This document shows, piece after piece, positions 19,168-28,869 of a DNA stretch of 64,000 nt (its first letter is position 1; every line of letters begins with the position of its first letter). The notes below the pieces were generated by a model that saw nothing but the letters and a program-made list of their open reading frames with translations, did no database searches and was not told where the DNA came from. Origin of the DNA: Prorocentrum cordatum (taxonomy: Eukaryota; Sar; Dinophyceae; Prorocentrales; Prorocentraceae). The stretch lies in assembly GCA_963575745.1 (NCBI GenBank), contig CAUYUJ010009546.1, forward strand, positions 87,501-151,500, given 5' to 3'. The position numbers were made by a program, and so were the translations under genes.

Positions 19168-22100
19168 GCGAGGCGGAGGTGGCCGAGCTGCAGGGCCGGC
19201 TGGGCGAGCGCCAGGAGCTCTCCCGCGCCGCCCACGGCGAGGCGCTGGCGCGGGAGGAGCGGGTGGCCGCGGTCCTCGAGGGGGCGGCCAGTGAGATCCG
19301 CGAGGTCTCCAAGAAGCAGCTGGAGGAGGTCCCAGACCCCCAGCGTGTTAAAACAAACATCCAGATGGAGAGGTTTTTCATACTTTTCTAGCTCTGGGGG
19401 CCCTCGCGGGGCCCCTGGGCCCTCAACAAACCGACTCGGGATGGAAAGCCGGCCCTGGCGACGGGGTCGGAGTTTCCAGGGGTCCCGCAGAAGAAGAACT
19501 GTTTTTTCCCTACCTAGGCTCTGCCTTGAAGGGTTCTTACTCGGTAAGCTTAAAGGGCCGGGCAATGGGGCCCGCCCCGGGCGGTTCCCCCAGTATCCGC
19601 CCCGCGGTTCCCCCAGTTACGCCCCCGGGGTTCACCCAGCTAAGCTAAACTCAGCTCAGCTTAGCTTAGCTTAGCTTAGCCTAGCTCATCTCATCTTAGC
19701 TTAGCTTAGCTTTGCCTAGCCACGCCTAGCTTAGCGTAGCATAACTTAGCTTAGCTTAGCTCAGCTTATCTCATATTAGCTAAGCTTAGCTTAGCCTAGT
19801 TTATCTTGGCTTGGCTTGGCTTAGCTTAACTTAGCCTAGCTTAGCTTAGCTTAGCCTAGCGTAGCATAGTTTAGCTTACTTTAGTTTAGCTTAGCGCAGC
19901 GCAGCATAGCGCAGCGCAGCATTAGCAAATCATAGCATAGTATAGCATAGCATAGCATATTCAGGCATATCATAGCATAGCATAGCATAGCATAGCTCAG
20001 CATAGCATAGCATAGCTTAGCATAGCATATATGTAGTTGTAGATGTGAGTCTCGCTGTTGATGTTGATGTAGATGTAGATGCAGGTGTAGATGTAAATGT
20101 AGCTCTCGGTGTAGATGAAGATGTTGCTTTTCTAAATGCTCCAACTCCTAGGTAGGGTCGCACTGGGATAATTGTTTGTTTGGCGCTGGAGGTGCCACCA
20201 GGAGGCCCAGCGCCGATCCCAGCAATCCGCTCGGAGCTGTGAAAGTTTGTGTGTATGCATGTGTTGTTCCTCTGGAGGTCCGAGCGCTGTCGCACCCGCC
20301 AGTGGTGGTCAGGAGGGCCCTGAGCCTGGTGTACTGCGCGCTGTACCCACGGGAGGCGGAACAGCTGCTGAAGTCGCCGGGCGGCATAGCATGGAGGGAG
20401 AGGATCGTCCCGATGATGAAGCGCGACGACTTCACTGGGCGCCTCGAGGCTTTTCCCCCTGCCGACCGGGAGCATCCATTCCTGGCCTCCCAGGCCATCA
20501 TGGAGTTCATCGAGAGCCAGGTGAGCGGCGGACGAAGCGGGGTCGACTGCGCGGGCATTCGCGCGTTTCCTGCGCAAGGTCGCCGCGATGTACCGGGCTG
20601 GCGGCCTGCGTAAGCCGCAGCGTAAAGCCGCTATGCTTTCTCGAGCCCAGACCCCCGACGCGATGGTCTGTTCCCAAGGTCGACCCCCAGAGAGGTATCG
20701 ACCTGTTCCGTGGGACTGGTTTTTCATTGTGGGTCGCTTTTTGACTGACCCGGGACCCGGCGAGAACTCCAGAGACGTCGGAAACGTCCAAAAGCCTCTC
20801 GTCGCGATGTTTTCGCGACGCGACACGGCGCGCTCAGGAGAGCGACAAAGGACAGCGATTTCGTCTTCATCGACGTGGGCGCGTCAGTTGTTCGCGTAAG
20901 GTCGCCCGTAAGTGCCCTCGTTTCCAGTGCAGCGTGCCACGCGGGCGGCCCGCATAAGCCACCGCGTGAAGTCGCTTTGCCGTCTCGCGTGAGACCCAGG
21001 TGGCAGAGGCCCCCGCGCCGGACCCGAGGCTCGCTGGCGGCAGCGGCCATGGCGGCGCGGCGCCCGAGAGCGCGGCGCCCGAGAGCGACCGCGTTGCAGC
21101 CCAGGCCACGCAGCAGCTGGGGGCCGCCGGAACAGCCCTCAGCGCCGCGCGGCTGCTGCGCGGACACGCTGGCGACGCCGCGGCCGCCGAGGAGCCCGCC
21201 GAGGGCAGCGCCGCGCGAGGCGGCGGCGCCGCGGGGCCAGCCGCCCCGCTGCCGTCGGGCGCGGGGGCATCCGTCGCGGCCAGGCGGGCCCGCCGTGAGA
21301 GAACGGTGTCGCTCGGCGACGGCGAGAGCGACCGCCTGACCCCAGAGGCGGTGACCTTCGCCTCCCAGGCGGTGGGCGTGCTGTTCTGCTGGCTGCTGGC
21401 GCAGCTGCGCTGCGCGCGCAGCCTCGCCGCAGAGGGCGCCGACCGCCTCGAGGCCGAGGCCGCCGAGGCACGAGCCCGCGGCGCCGAGGCAGGAGCGCGG
21501 GAGGCGAGCGCGGCGCTGGCGTTGGAGGAGGCGCTCGCCAGCGCCGCGCTGGCCGAAGCCGCGCTGGCCGAGGCGCGGGCGCACGCTCGGCAGTTGGAGG
21601 ATGAGCTCGCGGGCGCGACGCGCGATGTGGAGAGGCTGCGCGGGGAGATCACGGCGGCCGAGGCGGCCGGGGCCGCGGAGGGGCCGCTCGAGGTCGCAGC
21701 GGCGGCGGCGGCCGCCGCCGAGCTGAGGATGGAGAGCGACCTCGCGGAGCGCGCCGTCTGTATGTCTCGCGTGGAGGTCGAGGTCCGGGAGCGCGTGGTC
21801 TTCGGCAAGGGCTCCTCGGAGGTGGCCTCTTTCGCCACGAGGTCCCTGCACGGCGTGGCGAACATCATGCAGCGGAACGGCGACGTCAAGCTGCTGGTCG
21901 AGGGCTATAGCCGGGCGGACGAGGAGGACGACCTGAGCACCCAGCGCGCGAACAGGGTCATGGAGACGCTGGTGGCGCAGGGCGTGCCCGCGCACCGCCT
22001 GCGCGCCACCGGCTTCGGCTGCGGGGGCGACCCTGCCGGAGACGGCCGCGTCGAGTTCAGCGTGATACAGGAGATATCCGTGAAGGGGACCGTGCAGTTC

Positions 22101-22427
22101 GGCCCCTGCAGCGATCACGTGACGGGCGACTCCGGGCCGATCTTGGACAGCGTCGCGGCGCTCCTCGCCGCCCGGCCATGCCTGCACGTGCGAGTGGAGG
22201 GCCACACCGACAACGCGCCGTTCTTCGGCAGCAACCTCGAGCTGGCGCAGTCGCGGGCTAGCAGCGTGGCCCGGGAGCTGGGCGAGCGCGGCTTGGACCC
22301 CGCGCGCCTCGTACCCGCGGGCTTCGGGGACGAGCTGCCGCGCGCCTCCAACGGCACGCGCGAGGGCCGCGCGCGGAACCGACGCGTCGAGTTCCATGTG
22401 CTGCAGCGCGAGACCATCGGCGGCCAA

Positions 22428-22462
<35 letters not shown>

Positions 22463-22487
22463 CGAACCACGACGACGACGACGAACC

Positions 22488-22524
<37 letters not shown>

Positions 22525-23715
22525 CGAACCACGACGACGACGACGATGGCGAACCGCGACGACGGCGACGGCTGCGAAGCACGACGACGGCGACGACGAA
22601 CGACGAACGACGGCGAAAACGAACGACTGCGAACGACGACCGACGGCGAACGGCGGCGGCGACGATCGGGAGCGGCCCAACCGACCCCTAGCAAACCATC
22701 CCTTCCGTGACGTCCCCTTTCGCCTCGCCCCAAGACGTATGCATGCGGCGGGAGGGAAGCTTAAAAGGCGAGGGTGACGTCAAGGAAGTGGATGCTAGGG
22801 GGTCGGTTGCCCCACGAGGCGGCCTGTGGGAGCTGATGCGGCGTAGCCAGGGCCGCGGGCAGATCGACGACAACGTCTTGCGGCACCTGGCGCGCACTGC
22901 CTGCGGCGCTGGCGTGCAGCTGGCCCTGCCGATCCGCGCCGCCGCTGCGGACCTGCTGCGGCGGATGCAGGCCGACTGGGCGGTACTCGGACGCGCGCAC
23001 AATGGGGGTAGGGGAAGGGGGGAAGGCTTCTCAGCAAAAAGCTGCTTCTCAGAAGGCGCGGGCCTCCTCTGTAGGCGTAGGGCCCGCGCCCTCTGAGGAG
23101 CAGCCCCCTTCTAAGAAGCCTCCCCCCCCTCTGCCTACCCCCTCGCGCGCGCGGCCAAGGTGCAGCGCCTCCTCTTCCTGGCCTCGCGCCACGGCGACCC
23201 GTCACAGTGCCCGCTCGCGGCGCTGCCCGAGGACTCTGAGCATTCGAGTAGGGGATGGACTGCAGAGCTGAAGGCCCCACAGTTCCTTTTTTTCCGCCGA
23301 GTCAGCGAAGATTCCGCAGAATGCTCCGTAGATCTACGGCGCATCTTACGCACGTCTCGTAGACTCAAGGGAACATCAATTTCGGGGTACATCGATTTAT
23401 GTAGTCGATCCCCTACTCGAAGTATGAAACTGTGGAATAGGCATACGCTTCCAGAGCTCCGCGCGGATTTCTCGGATCGGCGCTGGGTCCCCCTGGCGGC
23501 GCCTCCTCCGCCGCCTCTGGCGAGCTCTGCGCGCCAGGTAAGGGAGCCCAGCGCAGATCCAGGAAACCCGCGCGAAGCTTGGACAGTTTTTGTTCATACA
23601 GTTCTCCTTCGAGGACTGCGTCCACCGGGTCGTGCGGATGTACTTCCTGCTCGGCTGCTCTCCCCTGAGCCAGGCTCAGTGGGTCCCGGGCCCGTCGCTC
23701 GCAGAGGCGCTGTAA
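19168..23715 (+). CDS. dynein-stalk-like / tandem OmpA-like protein, six-exon model (5' partial)
   Basis: Model: exon A 19168-19328, B 20278-20520, C 21000-22422, D 22819-~22997, E ~23154-23247, F 23602-23715 (TAA). A ends before GT and B starts after AG, both phase 0. Their join reads KKQLEEVRALSHPPVVVRRA, the arrangement of the dynein heavy-chain stalk where the coiled coil meets the ExxS-x3-PP-xxV element. B continues with a W...M...DF...L..F pattern and C resumes with LTPEAVTFASQAVGVLFCWL, also stalk-like. C then has an Ala-rich coiled coil and two OmpA-like domains. D-F give a short C-terminal part of unknown kind. All exons are GC3-rich on one strand. A-B, B-C and C-D (through a GC donor) are phase-consistent; E-F is not resolved. 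There are no AAA motor modules, so this is not a full dynein. Linking the OmpA exon to D-F is an inference. Upstream exons are likely missing. Confidence 0.6.
19395..19480 (+). repeat. GGCCCTCGCGGGGCCC family, copy 2
   Basis: GGGGGCCCTCGCGGGGCCCC, CCTCAACAAACCGACTCGGG, then ATGGAAAG. It lies in the intron between exons A and B of the dynein-stalk/OmpA gene, close to the donor. Confidence 0.75.
19640..20125. repeat. TTAGC / CATAG pentamer satellite and GTAGAT hexamers
   Basis: Degenerate TTAGC units (19640-19910), CATAG units (19925-20030) and GTAGAT/GATGTA hexamers (20035-20125), all within the A-B intron. Low complexity, non-coding. Confidence 0.9.
20182..20277 (+). mobile_element. GCGCGGATTT-TIR MITE, partial copy abutting exon B
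   Basis: GGCGCTGGAGGTGCCACCAG, then CCCAGCGCCGATCCCAGCAA and CCGCTCGGAGCTGTGAAAG correspond to the centre and right arm of the family (compare 23540-23601). Its T-rich end (TGTGTTGTTCCTCTGGAG) forms the acceptor of exon B. Confidence 0.6.
20555..20999 (+). repeat. GCGTAAGGTCGCC family, two copies in one intron
   Basis: Copies at 20555-20650 and 20895-20999 share CGCGTAAGGTCGCC-like, GGC.GCCCGCATAAGCC and CGTGAAGTCGC blocks. A third copy is at 55925-56020. The second copy ends exactly at the acceptor GAGACCCAG of exon C, so it forms the 3' end of the B-C intron. Confidence 0.65.
21000..22422 (+). CDS. exon C: coiled coil plus two OmpA-like domains
   Basis: About 474 codons from a GTG directly after the acceptor AG (20998-20999), so the start is a splice junction, not a start codon. 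Residues 1-112 are Ala/Gly-rich. 113-145 are stalk-like with a hydrophobic patch (VGVLFCWLLAQL). 146-255 form an Ala/Glu coiled coil. 258-357 are a first OmpA-like domain lacking key residues (GYSRAD replaces GHTD, DGRVEF replaces NRRVEF). 359-468 are a second OmpA-like domain with both signatures intact: VEGHTDNAPFFGSNLELAQS and GRARNRRVEFHV. In bacteria the Asp of GHTD and the Arg of NRR bind diaminopimelate of peptidoglycan; the eukaryotic ligand is unknown. The frame runs on through a GAC microsatellite to 22691, but the family homology stops at FHVLQRETIGG. A GC donor at 22423 is phase-compatible with exon D. Confidence 0.75.
22430..22600 (+). repeat. GAC/ACG trinucleotide microsatellite
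   Basis: GAC and ACG runs with GGCGAACC interruptions directly after the OmpA-like domain. Read through, it would add poly-Asp then poly-Arg and poly-Thr. More likely intronic. Confidence 0.85.
22819..22997 (+). CDS. exon D, unknown helical protein segment
   Basis: After CCCCACGAG (AG 22817-22818) the frame reads GGLWELMRRSQGRGQIDD, NVLRHLARTACGAGVQLALP and AADLLRRMQADWAVLGRA. Strong GC3 and Leu/Ala/Arg spacing indicate a helical domain. I do not recognise the family. It is followed immediately by the hairpin intron at 23004. It is in the same genomic frame as exon E. Confidence 0.5.
23004..23153 (+). mobile_element. introner-like hairpin intron
   Basis: Two arms of about 60 bp (23004-23063 and 23081-23142) are inverted and nearly complementary around a 17-base loop. 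The left arm starts GGGGGTAGGGGAAGGG and ends GAAGGCGCGGGCC. The right arm starts GGCCCGCGCCCTCTGAGGAG and ends CCTACCCCC. GC-alternating flanks (GCGCGCAC / CGCGCGCG) look like a target duplication. Coding exons D and E directly abut it. Introners with inverted repeats are established in dinoflagellates. Solo right arms occur at 5689 and 6447. Confidence 0.75.
23154..23247 (+). CDS. exon E, unknown
   Basis: Frame reads AKVQRLLFLASRHGDPSQ then CPLAALPEDSEH, with strong GC3. Joined to exon D it gives WAVLGRA-AKVQRLLFLASR, a smooth helix. The left boundary is ambiguous because of the GCGCGC duplication; an AG at 23158-23159 is an alternative acceptor. It ends at a TCGA that is repeated at 23417-23420 and is followed by GTAGGGG, where the next element starts. 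Confidence 0.5.
23248..23416 (+). mobile_element. GTAGGGGATSGAC-TIR element with TCGA duplication
   Basis: Left end GTAGGGGATGGAC (23248-23260), right end GTCGATCCCCTAC (23404-23416), flanked by TCGA on both sides (23244-23247, 23417-23420). The left TIR provides a GT donor for the E-F intron. The interior (CTCCGTAGATCT, ATCAATTTCGGGGTACATC) is shared with 41960-42105 and 42300-42395. Confidence 0.75.
23429..23601 (+). mobile_element. GCGCGGATTT-TIR MITE, copy c
   Basis: Left arm CTCCGCGCGGATTTCTCGGA, centre CTGGCGGCGCCTCCTCCGCC, right arm CCCAGCGCAGATCCAGGAAA and CCCGCGCGAAGCTTGGACAG. Its T-rich right end TTTTTGTTCATACAG is the acceptor of exon F. It sits directly behind the previous element, so the E-F intron is two elements in tandem. 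Confidence 0.75.
23602..23715 (+). CDS. exon F, C-terminal exon with stop
   Basis: Starts right after the AG at 23600-23601 and reads FSFEDCVHRVVRMYFLLGCS, PLSQAQWVPGPSLAEAL and TAA (23713-23715). Strong GC3, and the stop falls where a terminal exon is expected. Joining to exon E requires a phase that the obvious GT donor (23248) does not give; donor use inside the TCGA duplication would resolve it. Family unknown. Confidence 0.5.
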   Translation, partial: FSFEDCVHRVVRMYFLLGCSPLSQAQWVPGPSLAEAL

Positions 23716-24486
23716 TTATATACGCCCCTGGGGCCTGCAGATGTAGATACACCTCTGGGGCGTTTTCCGCCTTAGCAGCCAGGGCATCTCGTAGGACAGG
23801 AGACCCCGGCGCGACAGACACCGCCGCGCGACATCGGCGGGAGGCCACTCGGTGGCCCCCCCCCGTGGGAACGCACGTCGTGGCGACGTACGCTGCCGAG
23901 CGGTGATGATCACACGTCTGCGCCACCGGCTGCTTCTCCTCGTCCTAACCTGCCTTTTGCTTTTTTCCCTGCTCCTCGTCGCCCTCCCCCCCCCCTCCTG
24001 AGGAAGGGGATGGTGGGTGGAGGAGGAGGAGGAGGAGGAGGAGGAGGAGGAGGAGGAGGAGAAGGGAGGAGGATGAGCGGATGAGGAAGGAGGAGGAGGA
24101 GGCATAAGGAGAAGGAAGGTTTCCTCCTCCTTCTCCTGCACTAGCTCCTGGTCTCGCTGCTGCTGCTCGTCCTCCTCCTCCTTCTCCTCATCCTCCTCAT
24201 CCTTCTCCTTGTCTTTCTCCTGCTCTACGTGCTTGGCGACCACCCTTCTCCCTCGCGTCTCGTCCGCCTGCTCCGACTGCTACTGTCTATTCGTCCTCCT
24301 CCCAGTCCTTCTCATCCTCGTCCTCCTCCTTTTCCTCCTCCTCCGCCTCCGCCTCCTCCTCCGCCTCCTCCGCAATTGCAAAATATGAATGTTACCCTCA
24401 TCCCTCCCCTGATGACGTCCGGAAGATGTCCGGCCCCCTTCCGCGTATTGTTTTTTACACAGGATTCCTGGGAATTGGGTTTTCGC
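23716..24486. other. no gene; GGA/TCC microsatellites
   Basis: Non-coding. GGA array at 24019-24075 and a TCC-rich tract at 24120-24375. Confidence 0.6.
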
Positions 24487-24705
24487 TTGGGCGTTTGTTC
24501 AAAATGTTGCTCCCGCTGAAGCGCTGGCCTCATTTTCGGGCTTCCGCTTATTCCAAATTGTGCTCCCGCTGCAGCGTTGGCCTTATTTCCGCGCTTCCGC
24601 TCGTTCCGAATCGTGTTCCCGCTGCAGCGCTGGCCTCATTTCCGCGCCTCCGCTCGTTCCGACTCGTGCTGCCGCTGCAGCGGTGGCGTCATTATTTCCA
24701 GTGCC
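24487..24705 (+). repeat. 53-bp minisatellite, four units
   Basis: Four diverged units with CCGCTGCAGCGCTGGCCTCA, TTTCCGCGC.TCCGCT and CGTTCCGAATCGTG. Followed by a GCCATGC.ACGGCATG palindromic motif repeated at 24706-24720 and 24862-24920. Confidence 0.85.
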
Positions 24706-25099
24706 ATGCCACGGCATGGTTGTCGGTCCTTCCAAACAGGCCCAAAAATCTAGAACATGGCCCCCCGACAAAGGCCATCAGAAGTGATTCTTCATTCGGT
24801 GCCGATTCGTTGATCTTTTAGGCCGCAGAAGCCCCCACCTCTCACTTTGGGGCGTCGCCGCGCCATGCTACGGCATGCTACGCGTTGATCTTCAACACCA
24901 TGCTATGCCATGCTACGCCATCCGACTCCGAATAGAGAGCAGATGTACGCCATGGTAAGGGATGGGAGGGAGGGGTAGGACGTGAGATATGACGCGAGCG
25001 CACCTGGTTTGTCCTCCTCCCCCTCCTCCTCCATCTCCTCCTCCTCCTCCTCCTTCTTCTCCTCCTCCCCCTTAGAAGATTTACAACATGTCGGAGGCC

Positions 25100-25180
25100 C
25101 GCACGATTGGATCAGCGCTGGGTCTTCTGGCGGCGCCTCCTGCGCCGCCCCTGGCCCACTCCGCGCGCCATGGGCAAACA
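25100..25180 (+). mobile_element. GCGCGGATTT-TIR MITE, copy d (left arm eroded)
   Basis: ATTGGATCAGCGCTGGGTC, CTGGCGGCGCCTCCTGCGCC and CCACTCCGCGCGCCA match the family. Right arm not recognisable. Confidence 0.6.
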
Positions 25181-27015
25181 CACCAACAACCATGCAAGAC
25201 ATCGGCGCGGAACTCCAACAGTTTCCCATGTTCTGTGCTGCATCACTACGCTACGCCGCCCTCGCTTTCCTCATTGTCAACCTCCTCTTCCTCCTCCTCC
25301 TCCTGCAGCGCCCATTCGGTCATGTTCATGCTCCTGACGCCTCTTCCGCCCTCAGCCTCTTCGCCCCCCTCAGCCTCATCATGCTGCGGTCTTGGTCTTT
25401 TGGTTTGTCACCCCGCTGGTTCTGGCCTACACCGATTCGGCGCGACACGCTAATCACCTCCCAGTCGCAGTCGCCAGGCATCATCGTTCTAAGCGTTTAG
25501 CCTCCCGCCCCGCGGAACGGAGCGACAGGCTATCCGCTTGCAGGGCATAGCGTGTCGCAGAGGCTTCCGCCGCGACACGGTAAGTAACAGTTCCTGACCA
25601 TCGTCCTGGCTCGCGTCTGTTCGGTTGGTCCCTTCCGCCTCTCTGGGCCCTCGCCTCGTTTCGCGTTCGGGCCTTTCGGCCCGATCTCCTCTCGTCGCTC
25701 CCTGCGTCCTGTCTCCTCTAGGGAGTCAGGGCTTGACGGTGACACACGCCGACATACAATAAGTCAGAAACCTGAATCCTTCTTCTGGCGATGCTCCTCC
25801 ATCCACCCCGCTCCTCGTGCAGCTTCTCCTCCTGCTCTCTCCTCCTCGCTGCCGCCACGGCCGCTGCGGTGGTCAGCCGTCGGGCCGAGGCAAAGGACAT
25901 GGCAGCTGGCATATGGATCGAGCCCCTGGGCCTGCGCTGGCTCTATGGCGGCGGTCGGCGCTTCGGGGAATCGCGCTGATGTCGGCCAGATCTGGAGCCC
26001 CCCCAGGGGTCCAAAAACTTTCGTGTTCCCTGCAGTCAACCCGGCGAACAGCGCCGACGTTGAGATTTGTGGCCCGCGCGCACACGCTACGAATGTACCG
26101 TGCAAGACGCCGACGCTGAGCACAACGGGATGAATGCCAGGTCGAATACGTTGCTATCATTGCATGTGGCAGCACGCGACGAAGCGATAATTGGTTAGTT
26201 AGATCTTCACTTTCTCCTCCTCCTCCTTTGACCCCTCCCCTGCAAACCTCGGGGGCACGCAGGGAGGTAAGCGGGTCCTTGACCGCGGGGCTCTCTCCAG
26301 GCATCGACTTGTCATCCTGGAGGGCCCTGGGAGCTCGAAAACGGACCCCAACTTTCAGGGCCCGAGGAGGAGAAAGAGGAGGAGGAGGAATAGGAGGAGG
26401 AGGAGGAGGAGGAGGAGGAGGAGGAGGAGGACCGTTTCCATGAGTACCCGTTGGGAATTTACAGACATGGCGTCGCCTTCAAGGGATCGCGGGTTTGGCA
26501 CCTCTTCCCCTGCGGGGGGCCACGGAAGGCCTGCAGAAGCAAAATGGTTGCCGTCCCGCTGGCGGAAGGCCAGCGGAAAGGCGGAAGTACATGATGGACC
26601 GAATGCCCATTACCCTTACCATAGGTAGGACGAGGGTGAAGGGAGGATAGGAAGGTCCTCTTCCACCTACTCCTCCCTCTCCTCCTCCTCCTCCTCCTCC
26701 TCCTCCTCCTCCTCCTCCTCATCCTCCTCCTCCTCCTCCTCCTCCTCCTTCTTTCTCCTCCTCCTTTACTCCCTTCACCTCCTCCTCCTCCTCCTCCTCC
26801 TCCTCCTCCTCCTCCTCCTCCTCCTCCTCCTCTCCTATGACGCTGCAACATCGTCCTCTTCCTCATCTTCCTCTCCCTTCTCGTCGTGGAAAATCGGCCC
26901 ATCTGTGCAGAGTTTTCCTCACCCGCCTCCCCAGCACTCCGTCTTCATGAATGTTGTCACAAGTTGGGCGCCCAGAGGTCTGGACCATTTCCCTGGGCAC
27001 AGCTGTTCATCCTGG
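25181..27015. other. no gene; purine/pyrimidine microsatellites
   Basis: Contains the GTCGCGACACG repeat (25530-25600), a GGA array (26368-26430) and long TCC arrays (26677-26760, 26780-26835). Short ORFs here lack protein features and GC3 bias. Confidence 0.5.
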
Positions 27016-27019
27016 GTTG

Positions 27020-27085
27020 TTTTTTAGGGCGGTCCCAGGGCCCTTGTGAGGGCCCCGGAGAGGCAGAACCTCTGAAAACAAGCTC
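27020..27085 (+). repeat. GGGCCC-rich repeat related to 15245-15300
   Basis: GGGCCCTTGTGAGGGCCCC followed by GGCAGAAC. The same order (GAGGGCCTGTTCAGGGCCCC, then GGCAGAAC) is at 15245-15300. Confidence 0.45.
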
Positions 27086-27130
27086 CGTCGTATTGGGAAG
27101 GCCTTACGGCCAGTGCCGCCGACCCTGAAG

Positions 27131-27334
<204 letters not shown>

Positions 27335-27689
27335 GCGACGGCGACGGCGACGATGGCGTCGACTGCGGCGGCGGCGGCGACGAGGGATGCTTCGTGGGGC
27401 CTCTTTGGAGCGCGCTCGCAGGCCTCTGGGGGCTCCATTCTAGTTTTGCTCCATGGCCCGGGGGGGTCTTGCTCATGGTGACCTCTGCCCTCCACTGCCG
27501 TAGATCCTTGTGTCCATATGCATTGCGGCTCGGAGTTGATGGGCTCCCTTTCACGGAACCCCGAAGCGCACTGGATATGGGTGAGCCCCTGACCCTTAGA
27601 GAAGCTCGATCTGTATCCATGTCCAGTGCGCCTCGGCCTTGTGGCGCCCCTTCCAAGATAGTCCAAGACGCGCCAAATATGAATTCAAA

Positions 27690-27740
27690 TCTTGCACGCG
27701 CTCCCAGGCGCTCCCAAGCGCTCTAAGGCGCTCCCGCGCG

Positions 27741-27772
<32 letters not shown>

Positions 27773-27816
27773 CAGGGCGCTCCCAAGCGCTCCCAGGCGC
27801 TCCCCAGCGTTCCCCG

Positions 27817-27852
<36 letters not shown>

Positions 27853-27860
27853 CCTGGCGC
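27690..27860 (+). repeat. CAGGCGCTCC 10-bp tandem repeat
   Basis: About 16 units of CAGGCGCTCC with CAAGCG and CCAGCG variants, directly before the LRR exon at 27870. Confidence 0.9.
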
Positions 27861-27869
27861 TTCCACCAG

Positions 27870-27985
27870 TGCGCCCCCGTCCGGAGTGCCGCCCGGAGAG
27901 GCGGGCCTGCAGCGGCTGGCGGCCTGCCCGGCGCCCAGGGCCCTGCAGTTGTGCGAGTGCAGGCTGGGCCCAGACCTGGGCGAGG
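27870..27985 (+). CDS. leucine-rich-repeat exon
   Basis: After TTCCACCAG (AG 27868-27869) the frame reads APPSGVPPGEAGLQRLAAC, then PAPRALQLCECRLGPDLGEA. This is one LRR unit with the LxLxxCxLG pattern of RNI-type repeats. GC3 is near total. No GT donor follows closely; a GC donor after GAG (27983) is possible. A G-run and a GGA microsatellite follow (28052-28150). Confidence 0.45.
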
Positions 27986-28150
27986 CCCGCTGGGGGGGGG
28001 GCGCCAGAGGGTGCGAAGCAGCGCCCCGCTGCCGCCAGGGTGCGCGAGGAGAGGGCAAGAAGAGGAGGAGGAGGAGGAGGAGGAGGAGGAGGAGGAAGAG
28101 GAGGACGAGGAGGAGGAGGAGGAGGAGGAGGACGAGGAGGAGGAGGAGGA

Positions 28151-28869
28151 GCTTCGTTCTTGTTGTTTTCTCACCTTTTCCCTAATGCGCCCGCCCCTCC
28201 CACCCAGGTCCTTGCCGGGTGGGAGGGGCAGGAAAGGTGTGCATGGCTACAGGAGAACCCAGGACCGCCATGAGTGAGTGAGTGAGGAGGAGGAGGACGA
28301 CGAGGAGGAAGAGGACAATGATGGGCGGACCAGTGTCGCCTCCGTCAGTGCCTGCCTGCTGTCATTCTACCAGGCGGCCGAGTTCCCGCCGCCACGGACC
28401 TGCCTCGATCCACACCCGTCGGTTGCTTACCCGTGCTGCGAATGCGACCGCGTCGCCCACACGTTGGGGGCGTAGAGGTTTCAGGAGACGAGCCCACCTG
28501 TCCACAGATCTCGCCGGTTCTCTAGCTGGGCCAGGAGGAGTCTGCCACGTATGCCTTCGCGGTTTCCGACCTCCTGCGGCATCTCTGGCACGGTGCGAAA
28601 GCATGTCTCCAAGAGGTCTGACCCAATGAGGGCGGTTCCTACCGCTGGAAGAAGCTGAGGCCCTCCGGCAGCAGGACTACGAGGAGGCCCGTCACCCTCA
28701 GTGCTATTGGTCTTCGCCCCAGCTCCGCCGAGACCCCCCCCACTTGAAGTATACGGCCATGGATTGCTCCCGCCACCACCTAGCCACCTCTGGGTCCCCA
28801 CGCGCATCTTAGCCCCGGCCGTGGCGAACAACGTAGAGCAGATCCCCTTCCACCCGCACCGCCCTTGTC
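28151..28869. other. no gene recognised
   Basis: GGA/GAC-rich (28278-28320), then mixed composition. ORFs on both strands but no conserved features. Confidence 0.4.

Noticed and set aside
22423-22691. Poly-Asp/Arg/Thr extension of the OmpA-like exon
   Set aside because: Homology ends before the GAC microsatellite. A phase-compatible GC donor and the downstream exon make intron more likely.
20724-22733. Minus-strand 669-codon ORF opposite the OmpA-like exon
   Set aside because: Complement of GC3-rich codons keeps it open. Its composition (Ala/Arg/Val runs) shows no domain, while the plus strand carries clear OmpA signatures.
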